Assembly: GCA_030428965.1 (NCBI GenBank)
Contig: JAUIEE010000006.1
Span: 1-32,020, forward strand
Reading direction: 5' to 3'
Length of the DNA stretch: 32,020 nt
Source: a bacterium
Lineage (GTDB): Bacteria > Planctomycetota > UBA1135 > GCA-002686595
Below, piece after piece: positions 13,997-22,051 of this stretch (within the stretch, counting starts at the first letter, position 1; the number at the start of each line of letters is the position of its first letter). The position numbers and the translations under genes were made by a program. The notes under the pieces were generated by a model, which had not been told where the DNA came from, did no database searches, and saw nothing but the letters and a program-made list of their open reading frames with translations.

Positions 13997-15216
13997 TTGG
14001 GGGGAGTCAGGCCACCACGGAGCCAGCGAAAGCGTGACATGGGCCACACCACTGCCACCGGCACGCCCACGATCTCGGCCGCGCGGACGGGACCGAAGTG
14101 GCGTGAGTCGGTGCTGTCGCTCGAGTTGTCGCCCAGGAGGAAGTACTCGTCGGGGCCGAGGGTCAAGAGCGAGCTGACCGCGAAGCGGCCGTCCGAGGTG
14201 TAGTAGAGGTCGCGCAGCACGACGATCGAGCGGAAGCGTGCCCGGCAGGCCTCGCCTCCGAAAGCCACCCTCGGGCCGATGCTCCGCAGGGACGAGCCGG
14301 CGGGCGTGGGATAGGTCTCGTTCACCTTGTAGCCGACACCTACGCGGAAGTCGTCCAGCTCGAAGCTCAGGTAGTTGTCGATGTTGGCAAACAGCACGTG
14401 ATGCCACTTTCCCGCCTCGAACTGAATGGGACGATCCAGCAGGACATCGGAGCGGCGCCCGGGGTCGGTTTCCTTGAGGGTGGCCGTGTTCAGCCGTCGC
14501 AAGACCAGATGGAAGCCGTCCTCCTCCCGGGCAACGAGGGCTTGGAAAGTATCGCCGGCCTCCACGAGCTGGAAGCGCAACCGCCCTTCGTCGCTCGCCT
14601 CCGCATCCATGCGCACATCGCACTCGAGGATGCCGTCGTTGACCTGACGAAGACCGTGCACCGGGCGGTGGTCGACGCCGAGGTAGTCGTCGTTGAGCCG
14701 CTGGAAGAACATCATGCCTCCATTGGCGTCCCGGGGTACGGAGCGAGCGTCGAGCTCCCAGCTCTCTCCGTCCTGGGTCCACTGCACGGAGCTGTCGTTC
14801 TTGAAGCTGAAGTACTGACCCACTTCCAGGAGGCGGTCGTCGAACACGACCACGGGCTCAGGTCGCGCCGCATCTTCCGGCAAGCGGCGACCATCGACCA
14901 CGAGATCACCACTGGCGACCAGGACCGACTCCCCGGGCAGGGCCGCCACGCGCTTGACCAAGGGCTTGCCTCCATCCCGGGACTGCATCACCACCAGGTC
15001 GAAGCGCTCGACGTCAGGCGCGCGATCGTAGAGCACGAGCACCCGCTCGTTCAGCCCACGCTCGTCGTGGCCTTCCTTGCCGCCGAAGATCGTCGGGCGC
15101 ATCGAGCCGCTCTCGACGCGATAGACGTCCGCCACGAAGAACTTCACGACCAGCCCCAGGGACAAAACGGCGGTGAGGAGCCAGAGCCCCAGGGACCAGC
15201 GTCGGCCGCCTCTCAA
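13987..15216 (-). CDS. lepB: Signal peptidase I with large laminin-G-like insert
   Basis: The ORF track starts far too early. I place the start at TTG 15216, overlapping the mgtE stop as TTGA, which gives 409 residues with a membrane anchor immediately at the N-terminus (LGLWLLTAVLSLGLVVKFFV). Catalytic Ser38 lies in ESGSMRPT and the general base Lys88 in PLVKRVAALPGE. Box E is GDNSSDSTDSRHFGPV at 362-377. It cleaves signal peptides at the outer face of the inner membrane. About 270 residues separate Lys88 from GDN, far more than in compact signal peptidases. The insert (about 130-345) has beta-sandwich features of LamG/concanavalin-type domains (GRLRFQLVEAGDTFQALV, GKWHHVLFANIDNYLSFELDDF), so it may bind glycan or substrate. 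Confidence 0.9.
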   Translation of the reverse strand: MRGGRRWSLGLWLLTAVLSLGLVVKFFVADVYRVESGSMRPTIFGGKEGHDERGLNERVLVLYDRAPDVERFDLVVMQSRDGGKPLVKRVAALPGESVLVASGDLVVDGRRLPEDAARPEPVVVFDDRLLEVGQYFSFKNDSSVQWTQDGESWELDARSVPRDANGGMMFFQRLNDDYLGVDHRPVHGLRQVNDGILECDVRMDAEASDEGRLRFQLVEAGDTFQALVAREEDGFHLVLRRLNTATLKETDPGRRSDVLLDRPIQFEAGKWHHVLFANIDNYLSFELDDFRVGVGYKVNETYPTPAGSSLRSIGPRVAFGGEACRARFRSIVVLRDLYYTSDGRFAVSSLLTLGPDEYFLLGDNSSDSTDSRHFGPVRAAEIVGVPVAVVWPMSRFRWLRGGLTPPNHP

Positions 15217-16586
15217 CCGCTCAACCCCAGGGATGTGGCCACGAAGACGAAGATGGCCGCGCCGGAGATGTCGCTGAGGGTGATCAGGAAGGGCCCGGCC
15301 ACCACGGCCGGGTCGATGCCGATGCGTTCGCAGGTGAACGGAACCAGGCACCCCAGGAGAGCAGCCCAGGAAACGGAGACGGCGATGGCGCCGCCGATGG
15401 CGAACCCGAACGGGTAGTTCGGCGCGGACCCGCTTCCTTCCATGTACGACGCGACCAGGAAAGTCGCCGTACCGCACACCAGGCCGATCAAGCAGCCGAC
15501 CAGGATCTCCGAGGCCAAGACCGAGTTCTCCCGTTCGGCCGAAAGCTCGCCCGTCGCGTAGGCGCGAACGAGCACCGTGGACGACTGGATCCCCACGTTG
15601 CCCGCCAGACCGATGATGATCGGCAGGTACCGGAGGATGTCGGTCGTGTCACCGCCGTCAGGAAACGCGCGGCCCAGGAGGTAGGCCGTCACCAGACCGC
15701 CGACGACGGTCAAGGCCTGCAGCGGGAGGCGATGGCGGACGCGCACGAGCACCGGCAGCTTCGTCTGCTCCCGCGGTGAGGTGCCCACGATGCGCAGGAT
15801 GTCCTCCTCGGCCTCGTCCTCGAGCACGTCGTGGATGTCTTCCGAAGAGATGACGCCGATGAGGACGCCCTCGGGATCCAGGACGGGCAGAGCCGCCAGG
15901 GAGTACTTGCGGAAGAGGTGCGCGACGTCTTCCTGATCCGCGTTGGCGGGGACCGAGATCAAATCGGTCTCCATGATGTCGCGAATCGGGGTATGGATGG
16001 GCGTGGTCAGGAGCTCGCGGTCGGAGACGTACCCCACCGGCAGTCCGGCGGGGTCGATCACGAACACACCGACCTCTTCTTCTCCGGCGGGGCCCTCCTC
16101 GGACTTGATCTCCTTGATCGCGTCACTGACGTGGGCCTCTTCTCCGACCGCCACGTACTCGGAGGTCATCAGGCCGCCCGCCGTGTCGGCGTTGTAGCTC
16201 GCCAGCTCGCGCAGACCTGCCGCCCGCTCGAAGTCAACCTTGCGCAGCACCTGATTGGTGGTCTCTTCGTCCGTCAACGCCAAGAGGTCGACCACCTCGT
16301 CGGCGGGCATGCCCTCGACGATGTTCGTCAGCTCCTTGGCCGAGAGGTGGGGCAAGAGGCTCTCGCGCACGCTGTCGTCGGCGAAACTGAGCAGTTCGGT
16401 CCGGTTCTCACCGTGCAAGGCCCCCAGGACGCGCAGGGCCTCCGCCTCATCCAGCTCCTCCATCCACTCGGCCAGGTCGGCGGGGTGGACCTCCTCGAGG
16501 AAATCCGCGAGCGGGCGCTCTTCGCTGCTGCGCAAGAGAGCCTCGAGGTCCTTCAGCTCGGGGCGACGTTCCGGTTCGGTGGCCAT
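15213..16586 (-). CDS. mgtE: Magnesium transporter MgtE
   Basis: I choose the ATG at 16586 (MATEPERRPEL, 457 aa); an ATG at 16619 would add 11 residues. Domains in order: the helical MgtE N domain (about 10-125), which senses cytoplasmic Mg2+; two CBS domains (about 135-260, including TAGGLMTSEYVAV and IRDIMETDLISVPANADQED); and five membrane helices (about 285-455). The pore-helix signatures GLAGNVGIQSS and DPAVVAGPFLITLSDISG are present, the latter carrying the conserved Asp that forms the ion site. The family forms homodimeric Mg2+ channels in the inner membrane that close when internal Mg2+ is high. It is coupled to lepB downstream through a TTGA overlap and follows the aspartokinase-like gene by 83 bp. 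Confidence 0.95.
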   Translation of the reverse strand: MATEPERRPELKDLEALLRSSEERPLADFLEEVHPADLAEWMEELDEAEALRVLGALHGENRTELLSFADDSVRESLLPHLSAKELTNIVEGMPADEVVDLLALTDEETTNQVLRKVDFERAAGLRELASYNADTAGGLMTSEYVAVGEEAHVSDAIKEIKSEEGPAGEEEVGVFVIDPAGLPVGYVSDRELLTTPIHTPIRDIMETDLISVPANADQEDVAHLFRKYSLAALPVLDPEGVLIGVISSEDIHDVLEDEAEEDILRIVGTSPREQTKLPVLVRVRHRLPLQALTVVGGLVTAYLLGRAFPDGGDTTDILRYLPIIIGLAGNVGIQSSTVLVRAYATGELSAERENSVLASEILVGCLIGLVCGTATFLVASYMEGSGSAPNYPFGFAIGGAIAVSVSWAALLGCLVPFTCERIGIDPAVVAGPFLITLSDISGAAIFVFVATSLGLSG

Positions 16587-16633
16587 GGGGTACGGGGGGC
16601 CGGAGGATACCCCTCGCATCCCCGGAAACTACG

Positions 16634-16639
16634 ATTGTA
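16634..16639 (-). promoter_or_regulatory. -10-like element before mgtE
   Basis: Minus-strand TACAAT (5/6 match to TATAAT) lies about 50 bp upstream of the chosen mgtE start. No good -35 is found at 16-18 bp, so it is weak evidence for an internal promoter. Confidence 0.25.
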
Positions 16640-16669
16640 TGGGATTGCGCGGCGAACCGTGGACAAGGC

Positions 16670-17983
16670 TCAGCCGGCGGCGCCGCTCGGCTCGCTCGTA
16701 CCCATCACCAGGAGCTCCCGGTGAAGTCGCCGGGCGGACTCCATCAAGCAGCCCGCGAGGAGCGCGACCGTAATCGAGTCGTCCCCGCTCTCTGATCTGA
16801 AGAATCGCGTTCGAGCGCCTCGGGAACCTGCAAGCAGGGCCGCGCGCGCCGCCCGGTCCCGCCCCACGCCGCTGCCGACGATCGACAGCGTCGCCCACCC
16901 GGCCTCGAACCGAAGCCCGGCTCCGCGCGCGGGGCTGCACGCCAACCTCCCCTCTGGATCCTCGACGTAGAGGGCGGCTTCCTCCCGTTCGACCTGCATT
17001 CCGAGGGGCTCACAGGAGCGTGGAAGCGACTCGATCCGAGCGGCAAGCTCGTCAGCGCCGTGCAGGGCCGTCGAGATGCGCGTCACGCGGCCGCGGTGGG
17101 CGAGGGCCCGCAACCCCGCCATGGAAACCGACGGGAGTCCGATGCGTGTGCCTTCGGCCTCCGGCCGAGTGAAGCATCGAATCTCGAGCGGCAAGCCGGC
17201 CTCGCGCGCAGGCTCGAGGCACGCCGGATGCAGGATGACCGCTCCCCGAGCCGTCAGCTCGCGCACGAAGTTCCATCCGCACGAGCGGATGCTGCGCGCC
17301 TCCGGCACGAGCGCGGGATCCGCGCTGGAAAGGCCATCCACCTCCTTCCAGAACTGCACGCACTCGGCTCCCAGGGCGCTGCCGATCCCCACCGCCGTCA
17401 GGTCGGAACCATTGGGCCCCAGGGTTGCGAGATCCCCCGCTTCGTCCAGGGCCAGGAATCCGGTCACGACCGGAATGCCCGTGATCCCCGAGACCGCCTT
17501 GCCGAGGGATCTGGGCGCGGTGAGACCGCGCGGGCTGCCACGGCGCAGTCCGAGGTCGAAGGCATCGACGGGGGTAGCCGCCAATCCGCGTCGTCCCAGG
17601 GCCAGGGCCACGACCCGCGCGCTCATGCGTTCACCGAAGGAAAGCACGTGGTCCCGGAAGCGCCACCGGTCTTCGAGGGGCGCTGCCACCATCTGACGCA
17701 GGACGACCCGCAGCTCGACCAGCAGCCGATCGAGGGAATCCCCGGCGAGGCCCAGCTGTCGCAGGATCGTCCGGTGCCGGATGCGCACGGGATCCCAAAC
17801 GAAGTGCCCCTCGAGGGCAGCCTGAAAGGCCTGCTGGAGCTGGGCGGTCACGCCCCCGTGGGCGCTGACGACGAGCACGGGCCGATCGCCGCCCCAGGCC
17901 TGGACGATGGAGCCCACGCGCTCCACCGCCGCCCCGTCCCCCAGGGCGGCTCCTCCGAACTTCAGCACGCGCGGGGGACCCAT
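16670..17983 (-). CDS. Aspartokinase-family kinase, divergent
   Basis: The true start is probably ATG 17983 (MGPPRVLKFGG, 437 aa); the ORF upstream of it runs into the leuA-like promoter region. The aspartokinase hallmarks are present but altered: KFGGAALGDG instead of KFGGTSV, VVSAHGGVTAQL instead of a VSAMxGVT form, a good FGERMSARVVALAL, and TLGPNGSDLTAVGIGSALGAE where GRGGSD is usual. WKEVDGLSSADPALVPEARSI also matches. The C-terminal ~120 residues probably form ACT-type regulatory domains. Canonical enzymes phosphorylate L-aspartate at the start of lysine, threonine and methionine synthesis. The substitutions near the substrate and ATP sites leave open a different acid substrate or reduced activity. 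It is divergent from the LeuA-like gene and precedes mgtE. Confidence 0.8.
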   Translation of the reverse strand: MGPPRVLKFGGAALGDGAAVERVGSIVQAWGGDRPVLVVSAHGGVTAQLQQAFQAALEGHFVWDPVRIRHRTILRQLGLAGDSLDRLLVELRVVLRQMVAAPLEDRWRFRDHVLSFGERMSARVVALALGRRGLAATPVDAFDLGLRRGSPRGLTAPRSLGKAVSGITGIPVVTGFLALDEAGDLATLGPNGSDLTAVGIGSALGAECVQFWKEVDGLSSADPALVPEARSIRSCGWNFVRELTARGAVILHPACLEPAREAGLPLEIRCFTRPEAEGTRIGLPSVSMAGLRALAHRGRVTRISTALHGADELAARIESLPRSCEPLGMQVEREEAALYVEDPEGRLACSPARGAGLRFEAGWATLSIVGSGVGRDRAARAALLAGSRGARTRFFRSESGDDSITVALLAGCLMESARRLHRELLVMGTSEPSGAAG

Positions 17984-18073
17984 AGGGGGGTCAGAGTACC
18001 GCTCCTGGCCCTTTTGGGCCTCCCCTGGCTCTCTCCTCTGGAGCTCCAGGACCGGTCCAACGGGGGCCTGGGC

Positions 18074-18079
18074 TACAAT
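18074..18079 (+). promoter_or_regulatory. -10-like element of the LeuA-family gene
   Basis: TACAAT matches 5 of 6 bases of the -10 consensus and lies 25 bp before the ATG. No clear -35 is seen at normal spacing. Confidence 0.35.
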
Positions 18080-18091
18080 ACCGGGTCGAAC

Positions 18092-18096
18092 GGAGA
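18092..18096 (+). promoter_or_regulatory. Ribosome binding site fixing the LeuA-family start
   Basis: GGAGA lies 8 bp before the ATG at 18105. It is one of the few clear Shine-Dalgarno sequences in the window and favours this start over upstream codons in the open frame. Confidence 0.6.
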
Positions 18097-18104
18097 CCCG
18101 ATTC

Positions 18105-19328
18105 ATGCAAGACGACGAGCGCGAAACCCTGATCTTCGACTGGAACCAGGCCGGCAAGCAGAACCGACCGGCCCCGACGAACATCCAGTTCGACGACGAG
18201 ACCCTGAGGGACGGGCTCCAGAGCCCCTCCGTTCAAGATCCGGATCTGGACCAGAAGATCCGCCTCGTCCAGCTGATGGACCGGATGGGCATCGACACGG
18301 TCGACGTGGGCTTGCCCGGGGCTGGCGATCGGGCGCGCGAGCACATCACCACCCTGTGCAAGGAGATCGCGACGCTCGACATCACCCCCAACGTCGCCTG
18401 CCGCACCCTGGTCTCCGACATCGAGCCCGTCGCGGACCTGGTGCAGAAGACCGGTGAGCCGGTCGAGGTGTGCACCTTCATCGGCTCCAGTCCGATCCGC
18501 CGCTACGCGGAGGATTGGGACATGAAGAAGATGGTCGACCTCTCGCGCACAGCCGTGGAATTCTGCGTCGAGAACGGGCTGCCGAACATGTTCGTGACCG
18601 AGGACACGACCCGCGCTCGCCCGGAGGATCTGCGCGAGTTGTTCACCGCCGCCATCGAGGCCGGCGCCAAGCGCATCTGCATCTGCGATACCTGCGGACA
18701 CGCGACCCCCGACGGAGCCTTCGCGATCGTGACCCACGTGCGCGAGCTGGTCGAGGAGCTCGGCGCCGACGTGGGCATCGACTGGCACGGGCACCGCGAC
18801 CGGGGGCTGGGGCTCATCAACGCCCTGTCGGCCCTGGAAGCCGGGGCCACGCGCTTGCACGCCACCGCCCTGGGCGTCGGAGAGCGCGCCGGCAACACGG
18901 AGATGGACCTGTTGCTCGTCAACCTCAAGCTCAGCGGTTGGATCGACAACGACCTGTCGCCCCTGGCCGAGTACTGTCGACTGGCGAGTGAAGCCACCGG
19001 GGTCCCCATTCCCAAGAACTACGCCGTCTTCGGGCAGGACGCCTTCGAAACCGGAACCGGCGTGCACGCCGCAGCGGTGATCAAGGCCTACAAGAAGGGA
19101 GACTCGTGGCTCGCGGATCGGGTCTACTCCGGCGTGCCCGCGGGCATGTTCGGCCTGGAACAGATCATCAAGATCGGACCGATGAGCGGTCGCTCCAACG
19201 TGACGTGGGTGCTCGAAAAACTCGGCATCGACATCACGGAAGAGACCATCCACAACGTGCTCGAGCTGGCCAAGCGCACCCCCCGGCTCTTGACCGACGA
19301 GGAAGTCGTCGCCGCGGCGGATTCCTGA
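18105..19328 (+). CDS. LeuA-family (HMGL-like) acyl-CoA/2-oxoacid condensing enzyme
   Basis: The 407-residue protein is a single catalytic TIM barrel. DDETLRDGLQSPS (Arg35-Asp36) is the family's substrate/metal motif. DWHGHRDRGLG near residue 228 supplies the HxH metal ligands. GVGERAGNTEMDLLLVNL is the conserved signature of isopropylmalate/homocitrate/citramalate synthases. The length shows that the C-terminal LeuA regulatory (allosteric) domain of the ~500-residue enzyme is absent, as in homocitrate synthase and FrbC-like enzymes. It condenses an acyl-CoA, usually acetyl-CoA, with a 2-oxoacid. The substrate cannot be assigned: HGHRD replaces the common HxHND and leucine-pathway neighbours are absent. 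It is divergently transcribed from the aspartokinase-like gene, with which it may share control. Confidence 0.85.
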   Translation: MQDDERETLIFDWNQAGKQNRPAPTNIQFDDETLRDGLQSPSVQDPDLDQKIRLVQLMDRMGIDTVDVGLPGAGDRAREHITTLCKEIATLDITPNVACRTLVSDIEPVADLVQKTGEPVEVCTFIGSSPIRRYAEDWDMKKMVDLSRTAVEFCVENGLPNMFVTEDTTRARPEDLRELFTAAIEAGAKRICICDTCGHATPDGAFAIVTHVRELVEELGADVGIDWHGHRDRGLGLINALSALEAGATRLHATALGVGERAGNTEMDLLLVNLKLSGWIDNDLSPLAEYCRLASEATGVPIPKNYAVFGQDAFETGTGVHAAAVIKAYKKGDSWLADRVYSGVPAGMFGLEQIIKIGPMSGRSNVTWVLEKLGIDITEETIHNVLELAKRTPRLLTDEEVVAAADS

Positions 19329-19335
19329 AAGGCGG

Positions 19336-20193
19336 CTAGGCCCGCTGCAGGGCCGCCCGCAGTCTGGAGATCGCCTCCCGAGCGGCTTCGGCCCCGCGGT
19401 GGGCGTCCCGGGAGAGCTCGACGCAGCACAGCCCGTCGTAGCCGCTCGCCTGGAGGGCCGCGAGGGTTGCGGGAAGATCCAGATCCCCTTGCCCGAACAT
19501 CAGGTGTTCGTGGACACCGTCACGGATGTCGTCGAGATGCACCATGGCCAGCCTGGGCGCCCAGCGGGCGATGCTGTCTTCCACGGGCAGGTCCCCGGTG
19601 CAGAGCAAGTGCCCCACGTCCAGGCACAGGCCCAGCTCCTCTCCCTCGCTCCCCAGGCGCGCGATCAGCTGGTCGTACTGACCGGGTCGCTCGACGAACA
19701 TGCCCGGCTCCGGCTCGAAGGCCAGGCGCACGCCGCGTTCCCGGGCCTGGCGCAACACCTCTCCCAGACCCGCGCACAGCCGGTCCCAAATCGGCTCCAC
19801 GTCACCTGAGTCCGCATGGACGCCGTCGGGCGCCGAGCCGGACCAGCAGGAGACGACGCCGGCCCCGAGCTCGGTCGCCAGGTCGAGGCAGCGGACGAGG
19901 AAGTCCACCCGTCGCGCTCGATCCGAAGCCTCCGTTTCGAGCAGGGTCGGGAAGTGCTTGCGCCTCGGGTCGAGCAGGAAACGCGATCCGGTTTCGACGC
20001 ACAGTTCGAGACCCAGGTCCCGGGCGCGGAGCCGAATCTCCCGCAGCTCCGCTTCGTCGAGGTGGTAGGGATCGAGGTGCCCGGGGTCCGGAGTCAGGGC
20101 CACCGCCTGGTAGCCGAGCTCCGCCAGCAGCTCGAGCGCGTCGCCCAGGCGATGATGGGACAGGCCGTTGGTGTTGTAGCCCAGCCGGAACAT
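19336..20193 (-). CDS. Sugar phosphate isomerase/epimerase-like TIM barrel (AP-endonuclease 2 family)
   Basis: I choose the ATG at 20193 (MFRLGYNTNGLSHH, 285 aa), which begins at the first barrel strand; the longer ORF overlaps the upstream gene. The sequence fits the xylose-isomerase-like fold: LAELGYQAVALTPDPGH, LGLELCVETGSRFLLDPRRKH, a metal-ligand Glu in LAFEPEPGMFVE, the metal-site D-x-G-H in LCLDVGHLLCTGD, a His in MVHLDDIRDG and a terminal Glu in LCCVELSRDAH. These Glu/Asp/His ligands usually bind a divalent metal. Members isomerise or epimerise sugars or inositols; the substrate here is unknown. It follows the small membrane-protein gene by 11 bp and is the last gene of the fmt-rsmB unit, ending 7 bp from the convergent LeuA-like gene. 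Confidence 0.8.
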   Translation of the reverse strand: MFRLGYNTNGLSHHRLGDALELLAELGYQAVALTPDPGHLDPYHLDEAELREIRLRARDLGLELCVETGSRFLLDPRRKHFPTLLETEASDRARRVDFLVRCLDLATELGAGVVSCWSGSAPDGVHADSGDVEPIWDRLCAGLGEVLRQARERGVRLAFEPEPGMFVERPGQYDQLIARLGSEGEELGLCLDVGHLLCTGDLPVEDSIARWAPRLAMVHLDDIRDGVHEHLMFGQGDLDLPATLAALQASGYDGLCCVELSRDAHRGAEAAREAISRLRAALQRA

Positions 20194-20204
20194 GGAAGCG
20201 CGGC

Positions 20205-20717
20205 TCACAGGTTGGCGTTCTTCTTGAGCGCCATGACCGTGCGGCGCCAATGGTCGCGCTTCTTGCGGACACGCCTCACGCTGGATGCGTCTTCGCCGTA
20301 GGCCTCGACCAGCGCTTCCTCCCAGACCAGGGACGCCTCCAGGGCCTTGTCCAGGAGAGACTGGGCCGCTTTGCCCTGCTCACGTGCGGTTGCGCGGTCC
20401 CCTGCGCGCAGAGCCTCGACCGCGGACTCGATCAGAGCCTCGGCCTCCTCGGCCACCTCGACTGCTTTGTCCCACAGGTCAGGATCGAGACCCTCGACCT
20501 TCGACGTGTCGGGCTCCGCGGAGCGAGCCGTACGTTCCTCGTCCGGCCAGTCGGCGAAGGGGTCGACGTCCTCGGTCTCGACCGCCGCTTCGGCCGGTGC
20601 CCGATCCACCCTTCGATTCAGGGCCACGACCAGGTAGACCAGGCCGAACAGAACGGCCAGCGCCACGACCGGTCCGGCCAGGCTGCTCCCTCGACGCGCG
20701 CGATGGGTGGACTGCAT
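20205..20717 (-). CDS. Small single-pass membrane protein with helical C-terminal domain
   Basis: The ORF in the track starts much further up inside rsmB. The realistic start is ATG 20717 (MQSTHRARRGSS), giving 170 residues just 17 bp after the rsmB stop. A basic N-terminus precedes one membrane helix (about 14-34, LAGPVVALAVLFGLVYLVVAL). An acidic linker (35-80) leads to a helical region (about 81-160) rich in Ala, Glu and Lys (AVEVAEEAEALIESAVEALR), similar in look to TPR-like helical hairpins. I do not recognise a family. It lies between rsmB and the TIM-barrel gene in one transcription unit. Confidence 0.65.
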   Translation of the reverse strand: MQSTHRARRGSSLAGPVVALAVLFGLVYLVVALNRRVDRAPAEAAVETEDVDPFADWPDEERTARSAEPDTSKVEGLDPDLWDKAVEVAEEAEALIESAVEALRAGDRATAREQGKAAQSLLDKALEASLVWEEALVEAYGEDASSVRRVRKKRDHWRRTVMALKKNANL

Positions 20718-20734
20718 GGGAACCAGGGTAGCGT

Positions 20735-22051
20735 CTAGGAGCCGCGCCGCAGCCGCGCGGCGTAGCCCCCGTCGATCGGCCCGTCCGGACCGGGCAGGGA
20801 CTCCCGCTCCTCTTCCAGCGTCCAGGTCGAATGAGCCTCCAGGAAGGCCCGCACGCGCTGGGCGTTCTCCTCCGGCTCGAGCGAGCAGGTCGACCAGACC
20901 AGCCGTCCTCCCGGGCGAACCGCTCGGGCTCCCTCTTCCAGCAGGGTCGACTGCAACTCGGCCAGGGAAGCCAGGCTCTTGGGTCCGAAGCGCCAGCGAG
21001 CCCCGGGCCGCGCCCCCAGAACCCCCGTGTTCGAACAGGGAGCGTCGATCAGGGCCGCATCGAAGCTCGACGGACGAAAGGCGCGCGCCCCCTGGGCGCA
21101 GACCACGGAGACGTCCTCCAGCAAGCGCAGTCGTTCGAGGGTCGAACCCAGGAGCCCCAGGCGCTCGAATCCCGAATCGCTGGCGACCACCCGGGCACCT
21201 GTGCCCGCCAGAACGGAGGTCTTGCCGCCGGGCGCCGCGCACAGGTCCAGGACCGTCTCGTTGGCTTCGACCCCGAGCAGTTCGGCCGCGGACGAGGCGC
21301 TCTCGCCCTGGATCGTGATGCGCCCTTCGCGAAAGGCGTCGCAGGAGGTCAGGGCGTGGGTGCTGGCAGGATCGAGGACGAAACTCCCAGCGTGGGCCGC
21401 GTCCCGAAACTCGAGCTCGAGGGCCTCGAGTTCCGAGCGCACTTCGTCCCGGGAACGAGCGACCGCACGAACGACCAGGGGGGGCTCCGCGAGGAAGTAC
21501 GTGCCCAGCTCGCACGCCTTGTCCCAGCCGTAGCGCTTGCTCCAACGCTTCATCAGATGGGACGGAATCGAGAGGGCATCCTCGGCCCACAGGAAGGGAT
21601 GTTCCTCGGGGTCGCGGAACAAGGGTCCGCTCCAGTGCAGGTCGCGACCGGGAAAGTCCCGGCGGGGATCGCCGGTCGTACCCACCGAGCAGTTGCGCAG
21701 CGCCTCACGCAGGATGCCATTGACCACGCGCACCTTGGACTGACCGATCGTGCGGTTGACCGCCAGGAGGGTTTCGGACACGGCCGCGTGGTCCGGAATC
21801 CGATCGAAGAACAGGATCTGGGCCAGGCCCAGGTGCAGGTGAGCTCCCAGCTCCGGTTTGGGTTTGCGTCGGGCGAGATGACGCACCACGGCGCGCAGGG
21901 TACCGCGGTGGCGGGTCTCGATGCCGACGAGCCGGCGCAGGAGCCCCGCGTCGCGGGGATCGAACTCCCCCATCTTCAAGCGCCGATCGACCTCGCGCAG
22001 GGGACTCGGGACCCCCGAACGCAGGATCTGCCAGGCCACCTTGCGGATCAC
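20735..22051 (-). CDS. rsmB: 16S rRNA (cytosine-967-C5)-methyltransferase
   Basis: I place the start at GTG 22051, which overlaps the fmt stop as GTGA and yields VIRKVAWQIL (438 aa). The N-terminal ~135 residues form a NusB-like RNA-binding domain (LHLGLAQILFFDRIPDHAAVSETL, VVNGILREAL). The Rossmann methyltransferase domain has VLDLCAAPGGKTSVLA (SAM motif I), DAPCSNTGVLGARPGARWR (motif IV, PC) and WSTCSLEPEEN (motif VI, catalytic TC). It methylates C967 of 16S rRNA from S-adenosylmethionine. Coupling to fmt is common in bacteria, where the two act in translation initiation and ribosome maturation. Confidence 0.93.
   Translation of the reverse strand: MIRKVAWQILRSGVPSPLREVDRRLKMGEFDPRDAGLLRRLVGIETRHRGTLRAVVRHLARRKPKPELGAHLHLGLAQILFFDRIPDHAAVSETLLAVNRTIGQSKVRVVNGILREALRNCSVGTTGDPRRDFPGRDLHWSGPLFRDPEEHPFLWAEDALSIPSHLMKRWSKRYGWDKACELGTYFLAEPPLVVRAVARSRDEVRSELEALELEFRDAAHAGSFVLDPASTHALTSCDAFREGRITIQGESASSAAELLGVEANETVLDLCAAPGGKTSVLAGTGARVVASDSGFERLGLLGSTLERLRLLEDVSVVCAQGARAFRPSSFDAALIDAPCSNTGVLGARPGARWRFGPKSLASLAELQSTLLEEGARAVRPGGRLVWSTCSLEPEENAQRVRAFLEAHSTWTLEEERESLPGPDGPIDGGYAARLRRGS

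Noticed and set aside
16587-16669. Possible Mg2+ riboswitch (M-box) before mgtE
   Set aside because: Only 83 bp separate mgtE from the preceding gene, too short for an M-box of about 165 nt, and I see none of its conserved helices.
17991-19253. 420-residue minus-strand ORF
   Set aside because: It is antisense to the LeuA-family gene, whose catalytic motifs are intact, and has no motif of its own.
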